The notes under the pieces: model-generated
The model's database searches: none
Told to the model about the DNA's origin: nothing
Seen by the model: only the letters and a program-made list of their open reading frames with translations
Shown here: piece by piece, positions 62,194 through 64,000 of the stretch
Position numbering within the stretch: position 1 is the stretch's first letter
Layout of the letters: every line of letters starts with the position of its first letter
Program-made: the position numbers and the translations under genes
Origin: Coniferiporia sulphurascens
Lineage: Eukaryota; Basidiomycota; Agaricomycetes; Hymenochaetales; Hymenochaetaceae
Reading direction: 5' to 3'
NCBI GenBank assembly: GCA_002794785.1
Contig: NBBA01000020.1
Location: 372,001 to 436,000, forward strand
DNA length: 64,000 bases

Positions 62194-63864
62194 ATGCGCT
62201 GCATGTCTTCGTGTTTTCTCCCGCTTTGTGCCCTCGGCTTGCTGCTCTCAGCATGCGCCACCGCCACTACAAGTCCTAGGCACTTCGACCCACGCTCATT
62301 CCCGAAAAATGTAGCAACGTGTAAGGCTATTAACAGGAAGCAAAACGAACTCATAGACATCAATATCAGTACGCCTCCCTTCCCACACATCTCCTATTTT
62401 CTTTTGAGGAACCGTCTTGCAGGTTATGTGGAAGTCAATCCACTTGCGTCGCAGACGATCATTATGGTACACGGGTGGCCTGGGCTTTGGTCAAATTGGG
62501 CAAATCAGATCCTCGAGTTTCAGGTTATCTAAACATGCACCTTGTTCTTCCCCGTGGTTTGTTCTCATGCTTTGTTTCTATAAGGATGACTACCATATCA
62601 TCGCCGTCGACCACCGTGGCTTCGGGTTGTCCACGCACCCCGACGACGTCGAATCGTCCGGGACGGTGGGAGACCTAGTTGGAGACTTAGCGTGTGTGCT
62701 CGAAGACACGGGCGTGGACAGCGCGATTTGCCTCGGGTTCGTGTCTTTTTTCTCGAACCTCCATCAGAAGCAATGACTAAATAGCGTAATCCTGCTAGGC
62801 ACGACTGGGGTGCACAAGTGTGCTGGGAGGCTGCGCGTATGCGGCCTGACCTATTCGAAGCCGTTGCGGCGGCGGTCGTTCCCGTAAGTCTCGTCCTTAT
62901 CTGCGGCGCCCCGAAAATAGTCTAAAAATAGACTGGCGCGTGTTGTACAGTATATGCCCTCTTCGCGCCCTTTTACACCCATTTCTGCGCTTGTCCATGC
63001 TATACCGCGACTGGCATATATTCTCTACTTTCAAGAGAAGACGACCGAGGCCATTGCGGAACTGGATAGAGACATTAGAAAAACCTTGCGGTCGGTCTAT
63101 CGAAGCATCGAAAGTGCGCCACCTAATGCGTTCTTGACGAGCAAGGAAGCGTTTCTAGAAGCGTATGAGGGTGAAGTAGGACCAAATCTTCTGGAAAACG
63201 AAGCGAGACCGCATGCCTAATACGCTATTATCCTTTATAGATCGACCCCATTCCATTTCTAACGGAAGAAGAAGAGGACTACCTTGTAGAGCAGTTATCC
63301 ATCCAAGGATTCAAAAACAGTACGTCAAGATTCTGACTCACGTTTTATCTTTGAATTCCTTCACTAAACAGCATTCACTCATCTTATCTCCAGCACTGCA
63401 ATTTTACACGCACGACGTATGTCTTCCGTAACCTGCTGCATGCGTCGGGAATTAATCCTCCGCCCTTCCAGAACCGGTATGCTGCGTGGGAGCTCGCAAA
63501 TTCACAGGGGAACCATACCATTTCGCAACCTGCGCTCGTAGTATTCCCTACAGACGACCCGGTAGCAGACTGGGCGGGCGCCATGAAGCTCCTGGGGTCG
63601 GAGGAGTTCGTCCCGAATCTCTCCGTTGAAGTCAGTCTCTTTAGCCCCTCGTTCGCAGTAATTTTTAATCTAAACGCTCCCAATCTGCAGACTATCCGCG
63701 CAGCACACTGGATGCAGCTCGAAAATCCCGCAGAGTTTAACGCGGTGCTGCGAAAGTGGCTAGACGCGCTTCCAGGTTCTCACAAGGATTCCCCGGACAC
63801 GGAAGCGATAGAAGACGTTGAAACAGAAGGGAGGACGCAGAGGCACCTCGCCGACGAACTCTAG
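62194..63864 (+). CDS. Epoxide hydrolase-type alpha/beta hydrolase, secretory
   Basis: Predicted to open epoxides to diols. The start at 62194 gives a signal peptide or anchor (MRCMSSCFLPLCALGLLLSA). Motifs in order: GYVEVNP, oxyanion MVHGWPGLWSNWANQI, DYHIIAVDHRGFGLSTHPDD, nucleophile elbow GHDWGAQVCWEAARMRPDLF (Asp as nucleophile, typical of epoxide hydrolases), cap-domain region YMPSSRPFTPISALVHAIPR, LQFYTHD, PALVVFPTDDPVADWAGAM (acid region) and AAHWMQLENPAEFNAVLRKW (catalytic His). About 440 residues, seven or so exons, stop TAG 63862-63864. Divergent from a P450 gene, a natural metabolic partner because P450s form epoxides. A C-terminal acidic tail follows the domain. Confidence 0.85.
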
Positions 63865-64000
63865 CTCAAAACGCGCATAATCAGTAAACGTGGACCCATA
63901 ACATTAAGGAAATCGAAAACTACGCACATCTAGCACCTCTCAGGACCGGAATAAAATTTCATGGAGTTATTAACAAAGCAGAGGCCCTCGGCGGCCTTCA
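63865..64000. other. 3' flank of epoxide hydrolase
   Basis: 136 bp to the window edge, presumably 3' untranslated sequence; nothing else seen. Confidence 0.4.

Overview
The window is a piece of a fungal nuclear genome, almost certainly a basidiomycete (Agaricomycetes, perhaps a wood-decay polypore). Genes lie on both strands, most are cut by many 50-70 bp GT-AG introns, and the proteins are typical fungal families (CBM19 chitin-binding protein, multi-intron P450s, fungal NATs, a tetraspanin with CCG motif). There are no operons, CRISPR arrays or prokaryotic signals. I found no tRNA or rRNA gene by eye. All exon structures were inferred by hand from splice sites and protein continuity, so spans are more reliable than individual exon edges.

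Layout, left to right. 1-2987 (-): SMC3 cohesin ATPase, running off the left edge. 3360-7407 (+): large inositol polyphosphate 5-phosphatase with a proline-rich N-terminus and a beta-propeller-like middle. 7878-9487 (-): secreted CBM19 protein with a Ser/Thr/Asp-rich tail. 10467-11938 (+): alpha/beta hydrolase. 12743-19215: head-to-tail duplication of about 3.2 kb, each unit with one UDP-glycosyltransferase gene. 20036-20528 (-): small secreted, probably GPI-anchored protein. 22008-25171 (-): TCF25/Rqc1. 25537-27739 (-): Kelch-type protein. 28074-29798 (+): PPR-like, probably mitochondrial protein. 30097-32398 (-): MFS transporter. 32922-43571 (+): four tandem paralogous cytochrome P450 genes, the third with a frameshift next to its start codon. 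44821-49092 (+): two tandem arylamine N-acetyltransferase genes separated by AT-rich DNA that contains an inverted-repeat element; the second gene carries a small MITE-like element in an intron. 49662-about 50700 (-): tetraspanin. 51093-54890 (+): RFC1. 55453-57801 (-): SAMHD1-like HD-domain dNTPase. 58518-60775 (-): a fifth, unrelated P450, divergent from 62194-63864 (+): epoxide hydrolase.

Two themes stand out. The first is housekeeping genes for chromosome maintenance (SMC3, RFC1, SAMHD1-like dNTPase); SMC3 and RFC1 have MCB- or CRE-like motifs close upstream. The second is detoxification: P450s and epoxide hydrolase for phase I, UGTs and NATs for phase II, and an MFS transporter. These are just the families that have expanded by local duplication here. 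The copies show early divergence: a decayed TATA box in one UGT copy, a frameshift in one P450, and an intron insertion in one NAT.
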